A stretch of DNA of 64,000 nucleotides. Source: Devosia sp. (GTDB lineage: Bacteria > Pseudomonadota > Alphaproteobacteria > Rhizobiales > Devosiaceae). The position numbers and the translations under genes are program-made. Under the pieces are notes generated by a model. It did no database searches, was not told where the DNA came from, and saw only the letters and a list, made by a program, of their open reading frames with translations. Shown here one piece after another: positions 18,481 through 27,416 of this stretch (positions within the stretch are counted from its first letter, which is position 1; each line of letters begins with the position of its first letter). The stretch is taken from assembly GCA_028290665.1 (NCBI GenBank), contig JAQGJK010000003.1, forward strand, positions 27,543-91,542. The letters are read 5' to 3'.

Positions 18481-19201
18481 GTCCCCAACGCCTGCGATAA
18501 ACCCGAAATTGGCTAGGGGGCGTCTGCGATGATTGGAACAGAGTCCACTGCTCTATGGTAGTTGGTAAGCATCAGGTCGCTGCCGATCCGAACCCCGTGC
18601 CGAAAAATCGCCTACCAGATTCCTGACGCGCGGCAGACAGGTCGCGGCGGCCAATCTGAGCTCTATGTGCGAGTCGAGATCAGCGCCGATAATCTTCCTG
18701 GTGGGCATCGTCGGGTCGCTGTGAATCAACAGCGCTTTCGGCTCGGTGACATTCTCGTGAAACGGCGGGTTCCGCCCGATCGCCGCGTCCGAAGTTTGCG
18801 GCGGGCTTTTCGCGTAGGTCGAACCCTGGAGCGAGCAGGTTCAGCCCAGGTTTCATGGTCAGCGGATCGACGCCTAGAGGCGCAACCGGTGCGAGCGCTT
18901 CGCGCTCAGTTCGGTAGCGGCAGCCACGTTGTGCGCGAGTTCTGGAGGCAGGTAGCTGCATTGCAGCAGATGCATAGGTGGCATCTCGAACACCACCTAT
19001 CCCGTTCGTCACCAGCTTTTTAGTTGTCGCCCACTATCGTGCAACCCCTAGGAAATGCAGCCGCTTGGCACTCAGCGAGTAGCCAGTCCGACTCCGGAAT
19101 GGTGATCAAATTCGTCCCCACCGTCTGCCTAGAATTCCGGTGATTACGGTCGACCTCAGGCTATGGACATCCATTAAGCAGTGTGGTTTCTTGCACATAA
19201 G
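18480..19201 (-). pseudogene. Possible decayed gene, trypsin-like peptidase remnant
   Basis: No intact reading frame exists, but minus-strand fragments in different frames look protein-like. Around 18,785-18,912 one frame reads LAPVAPLGVDPLTMKPGLNL. From 18,771 to 18,601 another reads ENVTEPKALLIHSDPTMPTR and onward. From 18,596 to 18,555 a third reads GVRIGSDLMLTNYH, which resembles the catalytic-His region of trypsin-like peptidases (LTN-x-H). The succession suggests one gene broken by frameshifts and stops. This is pattern recognition only; a protein search of each frame would decide. Confidence 0.3.
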
Positions 19202-19336
19202 TTAGGCAAACCACCCTTCCGCGGCTTGTCGAAACTCACTGGATGACCACGCAGCTGTCTCGACGGCCATGGCTGCGAAGCGTTCTAGGCTCGAGGGGTT
19301 GAGACCCTTCACGTCATCCTTGTTGAACAACGGCAT
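19202..19336 (-). CDS. Short hypothetical ORF or N-terminal remnant
   Basis: A 44-residue frame beginning MPLFNKDDVKGLNPSSLERF and ending in EGWFA. The amino-acid make-up looks like a real soluble protein start. It faces away from the amidohydrolase gene and precedes the suspected minus-strand pseudogene, so it may be the intact 5' end of that broken gene. No clear ribosome site. Not recognised. Confidence 0.3.
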   Translation of the reverse strand: MPLFNKDDVKGLNPSSLERFAAMAVETAAWSSSEFRQAAEGWFA

Positions 19337-19375
19337 GCGGCGATGAGCCGGATGGCGAGCAACAGGGAACGCTGG

Positions 19376-20920
19376 ATGACTGCGCTGCTGATCCGCAATG
19401 GTTGGGTGTTTACCAACGACGCCGCCAAATCCATCATCGATGGCGGCGACGTGCTGGTGGTCGACGACAAGATCGTCGCTGTTGGCAAAGACCTCGCCCA
19501 ACAGGCTGCGGCCTATCCCGAAATCAAGATCATCGACGCCGGCAATCGCCTGGTGCTGCCGGGGTTCGTCGATGCGCATATGCATTCGAACGAAGGCTTC
19601 GAGATGGGGCGGTACGACAACCTGCCACTCGAAATCTGGCTGTCCGAAGTTTACCCGCCGTTTCACAATTCGACGCTGTCGGCCCGCGATAAATATCTCC
19701 GCGCCATGCTGGTCGGCATCGTTTCCGTCCGCTCGGGAGTCACCACCCTGCAGGATGACGTGATCAATCTGGGCTTCAAGCCCGACATGGTCGACGCCAC
19801 CGCTTCTGCGTATCGCGACCTAGGACTGCGCGGCTGGATTACTGCCTCGATGTGGGACGAGAGCTTTTGCGACAGCCTGCCGTTCCTCCGCCAGACCATG
19901 CCGGGCGACCTCGTCGCGGCGCTCGATGCCTTGCCATTGCCCGGGCGGGACGAGCAACTTGCCCTGTTCCGGGAGTTGCATGGTAACTGGCACGACCAGG
20001 ACAATATGCGCATCATTCTGGGGCCGTGCGGCCCGCAGCGCTGCTCGCGGGACCTGCTCGAAGCTGTAGCGGATCTCTCGGCGTCGATGGATTTGCCGAT
20101 CCACTGCCATGTGCTCGAAACCCGTACCCAGGCTGTTACCGGCCAGGAAAAATATGGCCGCACGCTGGTGCAATATCTCAAGGACACCGGCTGTCTTACC
20201 CATCGACTGACGATGAACCACGCCGTCTGGCTGACGGACGCCGACATCGCGATGATGGGCGACGCCCACGTCTCGATCACTCACAATCCGCTGGCCAATC
20301 TCAAGCTCGGCTCTGGCGTCGCGCCGGTGCGGCAATTGCTGAACGCCGGGGTCAATGTGGCGTTGGGCTGTGACGGCGTCGCCTCGGCCGACACCGCGGA
20401 TATGTTCGAGGCGTTCAAGGCCGCCGCCATGCTGCACAAGATCGGCACGCATGATTATCACGAGTGGATTTCGGCCCATGAGGTGATGCAGATGGCAACG
20501 CTGGCGGGCGCACGCTCGAGCCTGATGGAGCATCAGGTTGGCTCGTTCGAAGTCGGCAAACAGGCCGATATCATCCTGCTCGACCGCAAGGCCTGGGGCT
20601 TTATCCCCTTGCACGATCCGGTCCAGCAAATCGCCTTCAGCGCCAGTTCGGAGTCCGTCCGCACCTCGATCATCGCCGGCCGCATCGTGATGGAAGAACG
20701 CAAGCTGACCTTCGTCGACGAAGAGGCGTTGCGCGAGGAAATCTCCGAGTCCGCCGAGCGGTTCCGCCGCGAGGAATGCCCGGCGATGACGCGCCATGCG
20801 GCAACGGTCCGGCCGTGGCTCGATGACATGCACACGGCCGCCACGTCCCGCGATGTTGGCCTCGGCTCGTCGGCACGCCGGGTGCCACCCAATCAGGCCG
20901 GCCGGAGCCCGCTGCCATGA
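19376..20920 (+). CDS. Amidohydrolase-superfamily deaminase/chlorohydrolase-like enzyme
   Basis: A 514-residue metal-dependent hydrolase of the cytosine deaminase/TRZ-ATZ/SsnA branch. The metal ligands are DAHMHSNEG (His-x-His), HCHVLETR (His), NHAVWLTD (His) and GCDGVASADT (Asp). The last beta-sandwich segment contains the DIILLDRKAW-type strand. The start at ATG 19376 is chosen for AGGGA seven bases upstream; an extension to 19343 exists without a good site. Its stop overlaps the creatininase-family gene by 4 bp, so it heads an operon with two such amidases and a polyamine-type importer. Likely it deaminates or dehalogenates an imported N-heterocycle or guanidino-like compound; the substrate is inference. 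Confidence 0.88.
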   Translation: MTALLIRNGWVFTNDAAKSIIDGGDVLVVDDKIVAVGKDLAQQAAAYPEIKIIDAGNRLVLPGFVDAHMHSNEGFEMGRYDNLPLEIWLSEVYPPFHNSTLSARDKYLRAMLVGIVSVRSGVTTLQDDVINLGFKPDMVDATASAYRDLGLRGWITASMWDESFCDSLPFLRQTMPGDLVAALDALPLPGRDEQLALFRELHGNWHDQDNMRIILGPCGPQRCSRDLLEAVADLSASMDLPIHCHVLETRTQAVTGQEKYGRTLVQYLKDTGCLTHRLTMNHAVWLTDADIAMMGDAHVSITHNPLANLKLGSGVAPVRQLLNAGVNVALGCDGVASADTADMFEAFKAAAMLHKIGTHDYHEWISAHEVMQMATLAGARSSLMEHQVGSFEVGKQADIILLDRKAWGFIPLHDPVQQIAFSASSESVRTSIIAGRIVMEERKLTFVDEEALREEISESAERFRREECPAMTRHAATVRPWLDDMHTAATSRDVGLGSSARRVPPNQAGRSPLP

Positions 20921-21717
20921 GCCGGTACTGGATCGAGCAATCCAGCCGCCAGATCGCGGCCTTCGACAAATCGGCGGTCTGCGTCCTGCCGGTGGCAGCG
21001 GTGGAGCAGCATGGACCGCATTTGCCGGTGGGCGTCGATGCGCTGATCAATCGCGGCATCATTGGCCGCATGCTGGAATCCTTGCCCGCATCGGTACCAG
21101 CCTTGATTCTGCCCGAACAGAGCATCGGCGCCTCGACCGAGCATCTGCGCTTTCCCGGCACGCTGTCGCATCGCCATGCGGGCTTGATCGAGCACTGGAC
21201 CGAATTGCTTGAAACCGTGCACCGGTCTGGGTTCAGCCGGGTGCTGATCTACAATACCCATGGCGGCAACCGGGACCTGTTTTATCCCATCGCTGTCGAC
21301 CTGCGCGAGCGCCTCGGCATGCTGGTGGCATTTTCCAGCCGGTCCGATGCCGGCGTGCCCGAGGTCATTCTCGACCTGCCAGATCTCGGCTTCGACATTC
21401 ATGCCGGAGCGATCGAAACCTCGATCATGCTGGCGCTGCGGCCAGACCTCGTGGCGCTGGATGAAATCCGCGATTTCCGGTCCAATGCCATTGGCTTCGA
21501 GAGCCGCTTTGCCAAGCTCGGCTCCGGCGTCGGCGGCACGCGAGCGGCCGGTTTTGGCTGGCTCAGCGGCGATCTCAACTCTTTTGGCGCCTGCGGCAAT
21601 GCAACCGCCGCCAGCGCCCAAATCGGACACCGGCTCATCGAACACGCGGCCACCACCTTGGCCAAAGTGATCGAGGACGTCTGGGGTGCAAACGAACTCG
21701 TTTCGTCAAACACGTAG
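20917..21717 (+). CDS. Creatininase-family amidohydrolase, copy 1
   Basis: A 266-residue enzyme of the creatininase/FAPy-deformylase superfamily. The metal-binding signatures are VEQHGPHLP (Glu, His), NTHGGN (His) and HAGAIETS (Glu). The family hydrolyses cyclic or linear amides such as creatinine or formamido groups using Zn or Mn. The gene overlaps the amidohydrolase stop by 4 bp (ATGA) and precedes a binding-protein gene by 40 bp. A second, clearly diverged paralogue lies at 25793 in the same operon, so the two may act on successive intermediates. Confidence 0.9.
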   Translation: MSRYWIEQSSRQIAAFDKSAVCVLPVAAVEQHGPHLPVGVDALINRGIIGRMLESLPASVPALILPEQSIGASTEHLRFPGTLSHRHAGLIEHWTELLETVHRSGFSRVLIYNTHGGNRDLFYPIAVDLRERLGMLVAFSSRSDAGVPEVILDLPDLGFDIHAGAIETSIMLALRPDLVALDEIRDFRSNAIGFESRFAKLGSGVGGTRAAGFGWLSGDLNSFGACGNATAASAQIGHRLIEHAATTLAKVIEDVWGANELVSSNT

Positions 21718-21757
21718 TCAATCAGCCGCTGCAAGTCGGCATAACAGGGATCTGAAC

Positions 21758-22798
21758 ATGAAATACGGACTGAACGGCATCGCTTCACTCGGCCTGTGCG
21801 CGGTCATGGCTGCCACCAGCCTGACGCCGGTCCTGGCGCAGGATTTCACCGGCCAGACGCTCGTCGTCGGCGTCTGGGGTGGCGATATCGAACGCCTGCT
21901 GCGTGAAAACGTCATCGGGCCGCTGGAAGCCGAAACCGGCGCCAAGGTCGAACTGCTGCTCGGTGGCACCGGCGATCGCGTCGCCAAGATCTATGCGGAA
22001 AAAGACAATCCGACCATGGACATCGCCTTCCTCAACATCTTCGAGGCGCCGCAGGCGCTGGCCGATGGCGTCGTCGTCGCCCCCGATCCGGAACTGCAGA
22101 TTTTCAAAGACATCTGGCCCGACATGAACAATGGCTGCTACGCCATGTCGCTGGCGGCGCTCGGCATCGTCTATAACAAGGATGCCTTCGCCACCCCGCC
22201 GGAATGGGCCGCTTTGTGGGCGCCCGAACTCAAGGGCAAGATCGCCTTGCCGGCGTTCCCCGGTTCAGAAGCCAACGGCATCCTCGCCATTGCCGGGCGC
22301 CTCGCCGGTGCAGATGAGCATGATGCCGACGCCTCGTTCGCCAAGCTAGCCGAACTCAAGCCCATCCCGCTGACCTATTCCAACCTCGACGAACTGCTGT
22401 CGTTGGTCGACATCGGCGAAGTCGCCGCCGCACCGGTGATCAGCGGCTACGCCATTGCCGGCATGAAGAATTACGAAAACATCGGCTTTGCCTTCCCGAC
22501 CGATCCCGGTCCGGTGCTGACCCGCGACATGCTGTGCCTCGTCGCCAACAGCCCAAGCCCGGAACTGGCGCTGCTGTTCGCTGAAAAGGCGCTCGGTGTC
22601 GTTAACCAGACTGCCTATGCCAATGAGCTGTATTTCGGCCCGACCAACAGCAATGTGAAGCTCGACCCTGAAATCTCCGCGATGCTGATCGACAGCCCGG
22701 AGGAAGTCAGCACGCTGACCCAACTCGACTGGCCGTTCCTGATCGAAAACCGCAGCGCCTGGACCGACCGCTGGAACGCCGAAATCCTCGTCGACTGA
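21758..22798 (+). CDS. Polyamine/organic-compound ABC binding protein (PotD type)
   Basis: A 346-residue periplasmic receptor. A signal peptide ends near residue 27 (TPVLAQ). The mature sequence begins QTLVVGVWGGDIERLLRENV and has the type 2 periplasmic-binding fold seen in spermidine/putrescine- and iron-type receptors. The start at ATG 21758 follows CAGGGA; the frame extends upstream to 21686 but that part overlaps the previous gene and lacks a signal. Two permeases and an ATPase follow, so this is the receptor of that importer. The ligand is presumably the substrate of the flanking amidases. Confidence 0.88.
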   Translation: MKYGLNGIASLGLCAVMAATSLTPVLAQDFTGQTLVVGVWGGDIERLLRENVIGPLEAETGAKVELLLGGTGDRVAKIYAEKDNPTMDIAFLNIFEAPQALADGVVVAPDPELQIFKDIWPDMNNGCYAMSLAALGIVYNKDAFATPPEWAALWAPELKGKIALPAFPGSEANGILAIAGRLAGADEHDADASFAKLAELKPIPLTYSNLDELLSLVDIGEVAAAPVISGYAIAGMKNYENIGFAFPTDPGPVLTRDMLCLVANSPSPELALLFAEKALGVVNQTAYANELYFGPTNSNVKLDPEISAMLIDSPEEVSTLTQLDWPFLIENRSAWTDRWNAEILVD

Positions 22799-22816
22799 TC
22801 GGTCGCTTGTGCCTTC

Positions 22817-22840
22817 GCGGATCGGCCACGGCCGGTCCGC
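22817..22840 (+). terminator. Stem-loop between binding-protein and permease genes
   Basis: GCGGATCGGCC and GGCCGGTCCGC form an 11-bp stem with one G-U pair. Such structures often reduce permease expression relative to the receptor. No U tract, so a partial attenuator or mRNA-stabilising hairpin is likelier than a full terminator. Confidence 0.5.
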
Positions 22841-22918
22841 TAATCTCTTGCTTAGCCGCGTTTTCTTCACGCGAACCGGTGGCCACTTCGCTCGAAAACG
22901 CTCTTGGAGACCCGCCTG

Positions 22919-23785
22919 ATGGCCCGCAAATCGACAGTCCTGTTGCTGACGCCCGGGCTGCTGCTGACCGGTGCGGTGTTCCTGTCGCCATTTGTGTTTC
23001 TCGGGCTGACCAGTTTCTGGACCCAGCGGCCGAATTCGCTGCTGATCGACCCAGCTTTTACCCTGGTCAATTATGTGCGGATCGCTACCGACAGTTTCTT
23101 TCTCGGCACGCTGTTCCGCACCATCCTGCTCGGTATCGTCACCGTCGCCATCTGCCTGCTGCTCGGCCTGCCGATTGCCCGCTGGATCGCCCGGCGCGCA
23201 GTGCGGACGCGCGGCATTCTGGTAGTCCTGATGGTCACGCCGATGGTCAGCGGTGCGCTGGTGCAGACGCTGGGCCTCGTCAATCTGCTGAGCCTGCTCG
23301 GCGTCATCAATGGGTTGCTCAAGCAGTTGGGCCTGATCGATTGGTCGATCCGGTTCCTCGGCAATGAAGGCGGGGTGCTGATCGGGCTGGTGCAGGCGTT
23401 CCTGCCGCTGATGGTGCTGCCTCTGATCACCACGCTGGCCAAACTGCCGGAAGATCTCGAAGCGGCGGCGCGCTCGCTAGGCGCACCCGCCTGGCGGGTC
23501 TGGGTGACGATCATCCTGCCGCTCGCCATGCCGGGGATTTTGGCGGGCAGCATCCTGGTGTTCTTTGCTTCGGTCACGTCGTTCGTCACGCCGCAAATTC
23601 TGGGGCAGGGCAAGGTGCAGACCTTCGGCACGGTGATGTATCAGCAATCGGCCCTGGTCAACGACTGGCCCTTTGCCTCGGCACTGGCGATGGCGATGAT
23701 GCTGGTCCTCGGCGTCCTGTTGCTGGCGGTCCGCGCGGTGCGTCGCGGCCTTGAACGGCGACCGGTCATCGGATCGGCATCATGA
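22919..23785 (+). CDS. ABC transporter permease (PotB type)
   Basis: A 288-residue inner-membrane permease with about six membrane helices. The first is at about 6-30 (TVLLLTPGLLLTGAVFLSPF). The cytoplasmic EAA loop is present (LEAAARSLGAPAWRVW followed by ILPLAMPG). The start at ATG 22919 follows GGAGA by 8 bases; TTG 22904 is an upstream in-frame alternative. It overlaps the second permease by 4 bp. It would form the channel heterodimer for the importer whose receptor is at 21758. Confidence 0.9.
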   Translation: MARKSTVLLLTPGLLLTGAVFLSPFVFLGLTSFWTQRPNSLLIDPAFTLVNYVRIATDSFFLGTLFRTILLGIVTVAICLLLGLPIARWIARRAVRTRGILVVLMVTPMVSGALVQTLGLVNLLSLLGVINGLLKQLGLIDWSIRFLGNEGGVLIGLVQAFLPLMVLPLITTLAKLPEDLEAAARSLGAPAWRVWVTIILPLAMPGILAGSILVFFASVTSFVTPQILGQGKVQTFGTVMYQQSALVNDWPFASALAMAMMLVLGVLLLAVRAVRRGLERRPVIGSAS

Positions 23786-24579
23786 ATCTGCGTCGCGCCG
23801 GCACCGATACGATCTGGATTGCCTGGATGGCGATCGGCTATATCGTGGTGCTGCTGCCCATCGTCGTGGTGGTATTCGCCTCGTTCAGCGACTCCAACAC
23901 CTTCCGGTTCCCGCCCACCGGCTATTCGCTCAAATGGTATCAGGCGGCCTTTGCCAGCTCCGAATATCGGAATGCGTTGGGCGTCAGCCTGCTGGTGGGG
24001 CTCCTTGCAACCGCCGTATCGCTGACCGCCGGGACGCTGGCTGCCTATGCCTTGAGCCGGAGCGAATTCCGCGGCAAATCCAGCATCGAGACTTTGTTGC
24101 TGGCGCCGCTGGCCTTGCCTCACATCGTCTGGGCCATCGGCCTGTTGCAGATTTATGCCTGGCTCGGCATCGGTGGCACGCTGCTGGGGCTGGTGCTGGC
24201 CCATGCGGCGCTGACGCTGCCCTTCGCCGTGCGCATCATGCTCTCGACCTTCATCCAGCTGGACCGAACCCTGCAGGAGGCCGCGTCGACACTTGGCGCT
24301 TCGCCGCCGCGGGTGATCTGGCACATTGTGCTGCCGTTGATCTGGCCCGGAGTGCTGACCAGCGCGCTGTTGACCTTCCTGACCTCGTTCAACGAAGTCA
24401 CCGTTTCGGTGTTGATCGCCGGCTCGCGCTATTTGACCTATCCGGTGCGCCTCTATTCTGAATTGCGCAGCCAGGGGATCGACCCCACCACCGTGGCCAT
24501 CAGCGCCATGCTGCTCGCGCTGATCGTCGTGTTTGCCCTGATCGGCGAGCGCTTCCTCAACTGGTCGCGGCGGGTCTGA
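23782..24579 (+). CDS. ABC transporter permease (PotC type)
   Basis: A 265-residue permease with six predicted helices. The first loop has the FSDSNTFRFPPTGYSLKWY signature typical of PotC-like partners, and the EAA loop reads LQEAASTLGASPPRVI followed by VLPLIWPG. The ATGA overlap with the upstream permease indicates translational coupling. It pairs with the 22919 product in the membrane. Confidence 0.91.
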   Translation: MNLRRAGTDTIWIAWMAIGYIVVLLPIVVVVFASFSDSNTFRFPPTGYSLKWYQAAFASSEYRNALGVSLLVGLLATAVSLTAGTLAAYALSRSEFRGKSSIETLLLAPLALPHIVWAIGLLQIYAWLGIGGTLLGLVLAHAALTLPFAVRIMLSTFIQLDRTLQEAASTLGASPPRVIWHIVLPLIWPGVLTSALLTFLTSFNEVTVSVLIAGSRYLTYPVRLYSELRSQGIDPTTVAISAMLLALIVVFALIGERFLNWSRRV

Positions 24580-24584
24580 TCGCG

Positions 24585-25700
24585 GTGAGCAATATAGAAG
24601 AAAGCCACGCTGTGACCCCAGCCTACCTCTCCATCACCGGCATGGCCAAGGCCTACCGCGGTACGCCAGCCCTCCGGTTGGTCGATCTCAGCGTTAACGA
24701 AGGCGAGTTCCTGGCTTTGCTCGGCCCCTCGGGTTGCGGCAAGAGCACGCTGCTGCGGCTGGTGGCCGGGCTGCTGCAGCCCGATGCCGGCTCGATTACG
24801 CTGGCGGGCCAGAGCATCGAGCGCCTGCCGCCGCACCAGCGCGATATCGGCCTCGTGTTTCAGAACTACGCGCTGTTCCCGCACATGTCGGTGGCCAAGA
24901 ACGTGCGCTTCGGCCTGTCGATGCGCAACATGCCGCGCGCCGAGGCCGACCAGCGCGTCGGTGAGGCCTTGGCGCTGGTCAAGCTGGAACATCTGGCGGC
25001 GCGCATGCCATCCGAACTTTCCGGCGGCCAACAGCAGCGCGTTGCCCTGGCCCGGGCCATCGCTATCCGGCCGCGCCTGTTGCTGCTCGATGAACCGCTG
25101 AGCAATCTCGACGCGGTGCTGCGCAACAGCGTGCGCACCGAATTGCGCGAACTCCATGCTCGCACCGGGCTGACCGTGGTGATGGTCACCCATGACCAAG
25201 CCGAAGCCATGACCATGGCCGACCGGATCGCCGTAATGTCGGATGGTCTCATTCTGCAACACGATACGCCGCAGGTCATCTATGAGCAGCCGGCGAGCGA
25301 TTTCGTCGCCAAATTTGTCGGCACGCCGCCCGCTGCCATGTTGCGGGTCGATCGAAAGCACGATGGCGGTTTCGGGTTGGGAACAAGTCCCTGGACGCCT
25401 TCGCCTGAACTGGCCCGTGTGCTGGAACCGATCCAGCGGGTCGGCGTGGCGCTGGGACTGCGGCCCGATCACCTGGCGCTGACTGCGCCTGACGCACCCC
25501 ACGCGATGCCGGGGACTATCCGGACCATCGAATATCTCGGAGCCGAACGGCTGGTACATGTGGAAGTCGGCGGCCAACTGCTGGTGCTACGGCTGTCCGG
25601 CGACGCCGCCGTCGGCAAGGGCGAAGTCGGCGTGGCGATCACGAGGGTGCCACCGATCTTCGATATCGAAACTGGCCTCCGATTGGCCAGTACCGGCTGA
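24585..25700 (+). CDS. ABC transporter ATPase (PotA type)
   Basis: A 371-residue nucleotide-binding subunit. Walker A is GPSGCGKST, the Q-loop FQNYALFPH, the signature [14 protein letters not shown], Walker [13 protein letters not shown], and the H-loop [12 protein letters not shown]-terminal TOBE-like domain (about 240-371) follows. The start is GTG 24585, six bases after the permease stop; GTG 24612 is possible. It powers the importer encoded just upstream. Confidence 0.92.
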   Translation: MSNIEESHAVTPAYLSITGMAKAYRGTPALRLVDLSVNEGEFLALLGPSGCGKSTLLRLVAGLLQPDAGSITLAGQSIERLPPHQRDIGLVFQNYALFPHMSVAKNVRFGLSMRNMPRAEADQRVGEALALVKLEHLAARMPSELSGGQQQRVALARAIAIRPRLLLLDEPLSNLDAVLRNSVRTELRELHARTGLTVVMVTHDQAEAMTMADRIAVMSDGLILQHDTPQVIYEQPASDFVAKFVGTPPAAMLRVDRKHDGGFGLGTSPWTPSPELARVLEPIQRVGVALGLRPDHLALTAPDAPHAMPGTIRTIEYLGAERLVHVEVGGQLLVLRLSGDAAVGKGEVGVAITRVPPIFDIETGLRLASTG

Positions 25701-25792
25701 TCGATGGCCTACTGCCGGCCGGCGAATTGCCAGCACCGGCAGCTGGTAACGCCTTTGCGCGCTCGCCGACACCTGACGAGGATTTTGACGAC

Positions 25793-26626
25793 ATGAACAC
25801 TGCCCGATACTGGCTCCACCTGACGACAGCGGATTTCGCCGCGCTGCCGAAGGGAACCATCGCCCTGCTGCCGGTCGGAGCCACCGAGCAGCATGGTCCG
25901 CATCTGCCGGTTGGCACCGATACCCTGATCAATCAGGGCATCGTGGCGCGGATGCTGGAGCTGCTCGATCCGACGCTGTCGCTGGTGGTACTGCCAACCC
26001 AGCCGGTCGGCACTTCGACCGAGCATCTGGCCTTCCCCGGCACCCTGTCGCACGATCCCGCTGCGATCATGGGCATTTGGACGACGCTGCTGGAAAACGT
26101 CGTGCGTGCCGGCATCAGCAAGCTTATCCTGTTCAACAGCCATGGCGGGCAGACACGGCTGCTGCAACCGGTGGCACTGCAACTGCGCCAGCGTCACGGC
26201 GTGCTGGCCGCCTATGCGAGCTGGTTCGACGCCGGCTATCCAGCTGGACTGTTCGGCGATGACGAACTCGATTTCGGCATCCATGCCGGAGCAATCGAGA
26301 CCTCGATGATGCTGCACCTCTGTCCCGAGCTCGTGCAGCAGGACCGGGTGATGGATTTCCCCTCCACGGCCGCAAACTTTCAGAGTGAATTCAGGCTATT
26401 GCAATCCGATCCCGGCAATGGCCGGGCAGGCGGCTTTGGCTGGATGATGCAGGACCTCAATCCGTTCGGCGCCGCGGGAGATGCGCGATTGTCGAGCCCG
26501 GAGGCGGGGCGAGCGCTGGTCGACCACGCCGCGAGCGCACTGGCGGAACTGTTGATCGAAATCGACCGCTTCGACATTGGCCGACTGACACCCGATACTT
26601 TCCTCAGCAAGGACTTCCGACCATGA
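25793..26626 (+). CDS. Creatininase-family amidohydrolase, copy 2
   Basis: A 277-residue paralogue of the 20917 product with the same signatures: TEQHGPHLP, NSHGGQ (Gln in place of Asn at the last position) and HAGAIETS. It differs in the N-terminal lead (ARYWLHLTTADFAALP) and in the substrate loop. The start at ATG 25793 is behind GAGG; the frame is open to 25727. The stop overlaps the following cycloligase-like gene by 4 bp. It presumably acts on the same compound class as the first copy; whether it is isofunctional or a successive step is not visible. Confidence 0.9.
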   Translation: MNTARYWLHLTTADFAALPKGTIALLPVGATEQHGPHLPVGTDTLINQGIVARMLELLDPTLSLVVLPTQPVGTSTEHLAFPGTLSHDPAAIMGIWTTLLENVVRAGISKLILFNSHGGQTRLLQPVALQLRQRHGVLAAYASWFDAGYPAGLFGDDELDFGIHAGAIETSMMLHLCPELVQQDRVMDFPSTAANFQSEFRLLQSDPGNGRAGGFGWMMQDLNPFGAAGDARLSSPEAGRALVDHAASALAELLIEIDRFDIGRLTPDTFLSKDFRP

Positions 26627-27390
26627 GCAAACACGGGGACTGGGCGGGCCGCAGCCCGGCCAAGGATGCGTTGCGCAATGCCATCTGGGGGAAACTGGAG
26701 GCGAGTTCCTATGCCGTAGGCGAGACCTGGAGCCACATTCCCAATTTCGTCGGTGCCGATATGGCAGCCTGGCGTCTGGCGCAGACGGCGGAGTGGCAGA
26801 ACGCCAGGACCATCAAGGTCAATCCCGACCCGGCGCAATACCAGATCCGCCTGCGAGCGCTGTATGATGGCAAGCTGCTGTTTTGTCCCGTGCCGGCCCT
26901 TACGCAATCCTATCCATATCTCCTCATCGACCCAGCTGCATTGACGGCGAAAGGCATCACTTTCGAGCTCGCCGCAACACATCAGGGCTATTTCGAGCAC
27001 GGCACCCGGATCGAGTTCGAAGCAGTGCCGCCGCTCGATTTCTGCGTCGTCGGGTCGGTCGCCGTGTCACGCGTCGGGGGACGGACCGGCAAAGGCGCCG
27101 GCTTTGCCGATATCGAAACCGGGATCTTCCGCGAACTCGGCACCATCGGACCTCGGACGCCGATCGCCACCACCGTCCATTCGACCCAACTCGTTGGCGA
27201 CGAGGACATCGTGATGATGCCCCACGATTCGCCGCTGGATTTCATCGCGACGGAAACCGAGTTGATCGTCACGGGCAACATTGCTCCCCGCCCGAAAGGC
27301 ATCATGTGGGACGCAATCCAGCCCGATCAGTTCGAGGCTATCCCGTTCCTGCGCGAACTCCAGCGGCGGTCGCACCAGGGCAAAATATAA
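26623..27390 (+). CDS. 5-formyltetrahydrofolate cycloligase-like protein (MTHFSD-like)
   Basis: A 255-residue protein. The segment VSRVGGRTGKGAGFADIE matches the glycine-rich motif of 5-formyl-THF cycloligases (GGR-G-G-G-D type). HSTQLVGDEDI followed by MMPHDSPLDFIATE matches the C-terminal metal/ATP region of MTHFSD-like members. The N-terminus is longer than in housekeeping cycloligases. It overlaps the second creatininase-family gene by 4 bp, so it belongs to the operon. A link to a formyl or one-carbon product released by the amidases is inference; many such operon-borne members have unknown substrates. Confidence 0.78.
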   Translation: MSKHGDWAGRSPAKDALRNAIWGKLEASSYAVGETWSHIPNFVGADMAAWRLAQTAEWQNARTIKVNPDPAQYQIRLRALYDGKLLFCPVPALTQSYPYLLIDPAALTAKGITFELAATHQGYFEHGTRIEFEAVPPLDFCVVGSVAVSRVGGRTGKGAGFADIETGIFRELGTIGPRTPIATTVHSTQLVGDEDIVMMPHDSPLDFIATETELIVTGNIAPRPKGIMWDAIQPDQFEAIPFLRELQRRSHQGKI

Positions 27391-27416
27391 TCAGTCACTC
27401 TAAAAGGATCAAAAAA

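Noticed and set aside
26883..27416. Possible 391-residue protein extending the RarA-like gene upstream
   Set aside because: The extension lies in another frame of the cycloligase gene, is arginine-rich and lacks a ribosome site; the TTG start at 27417 has one.
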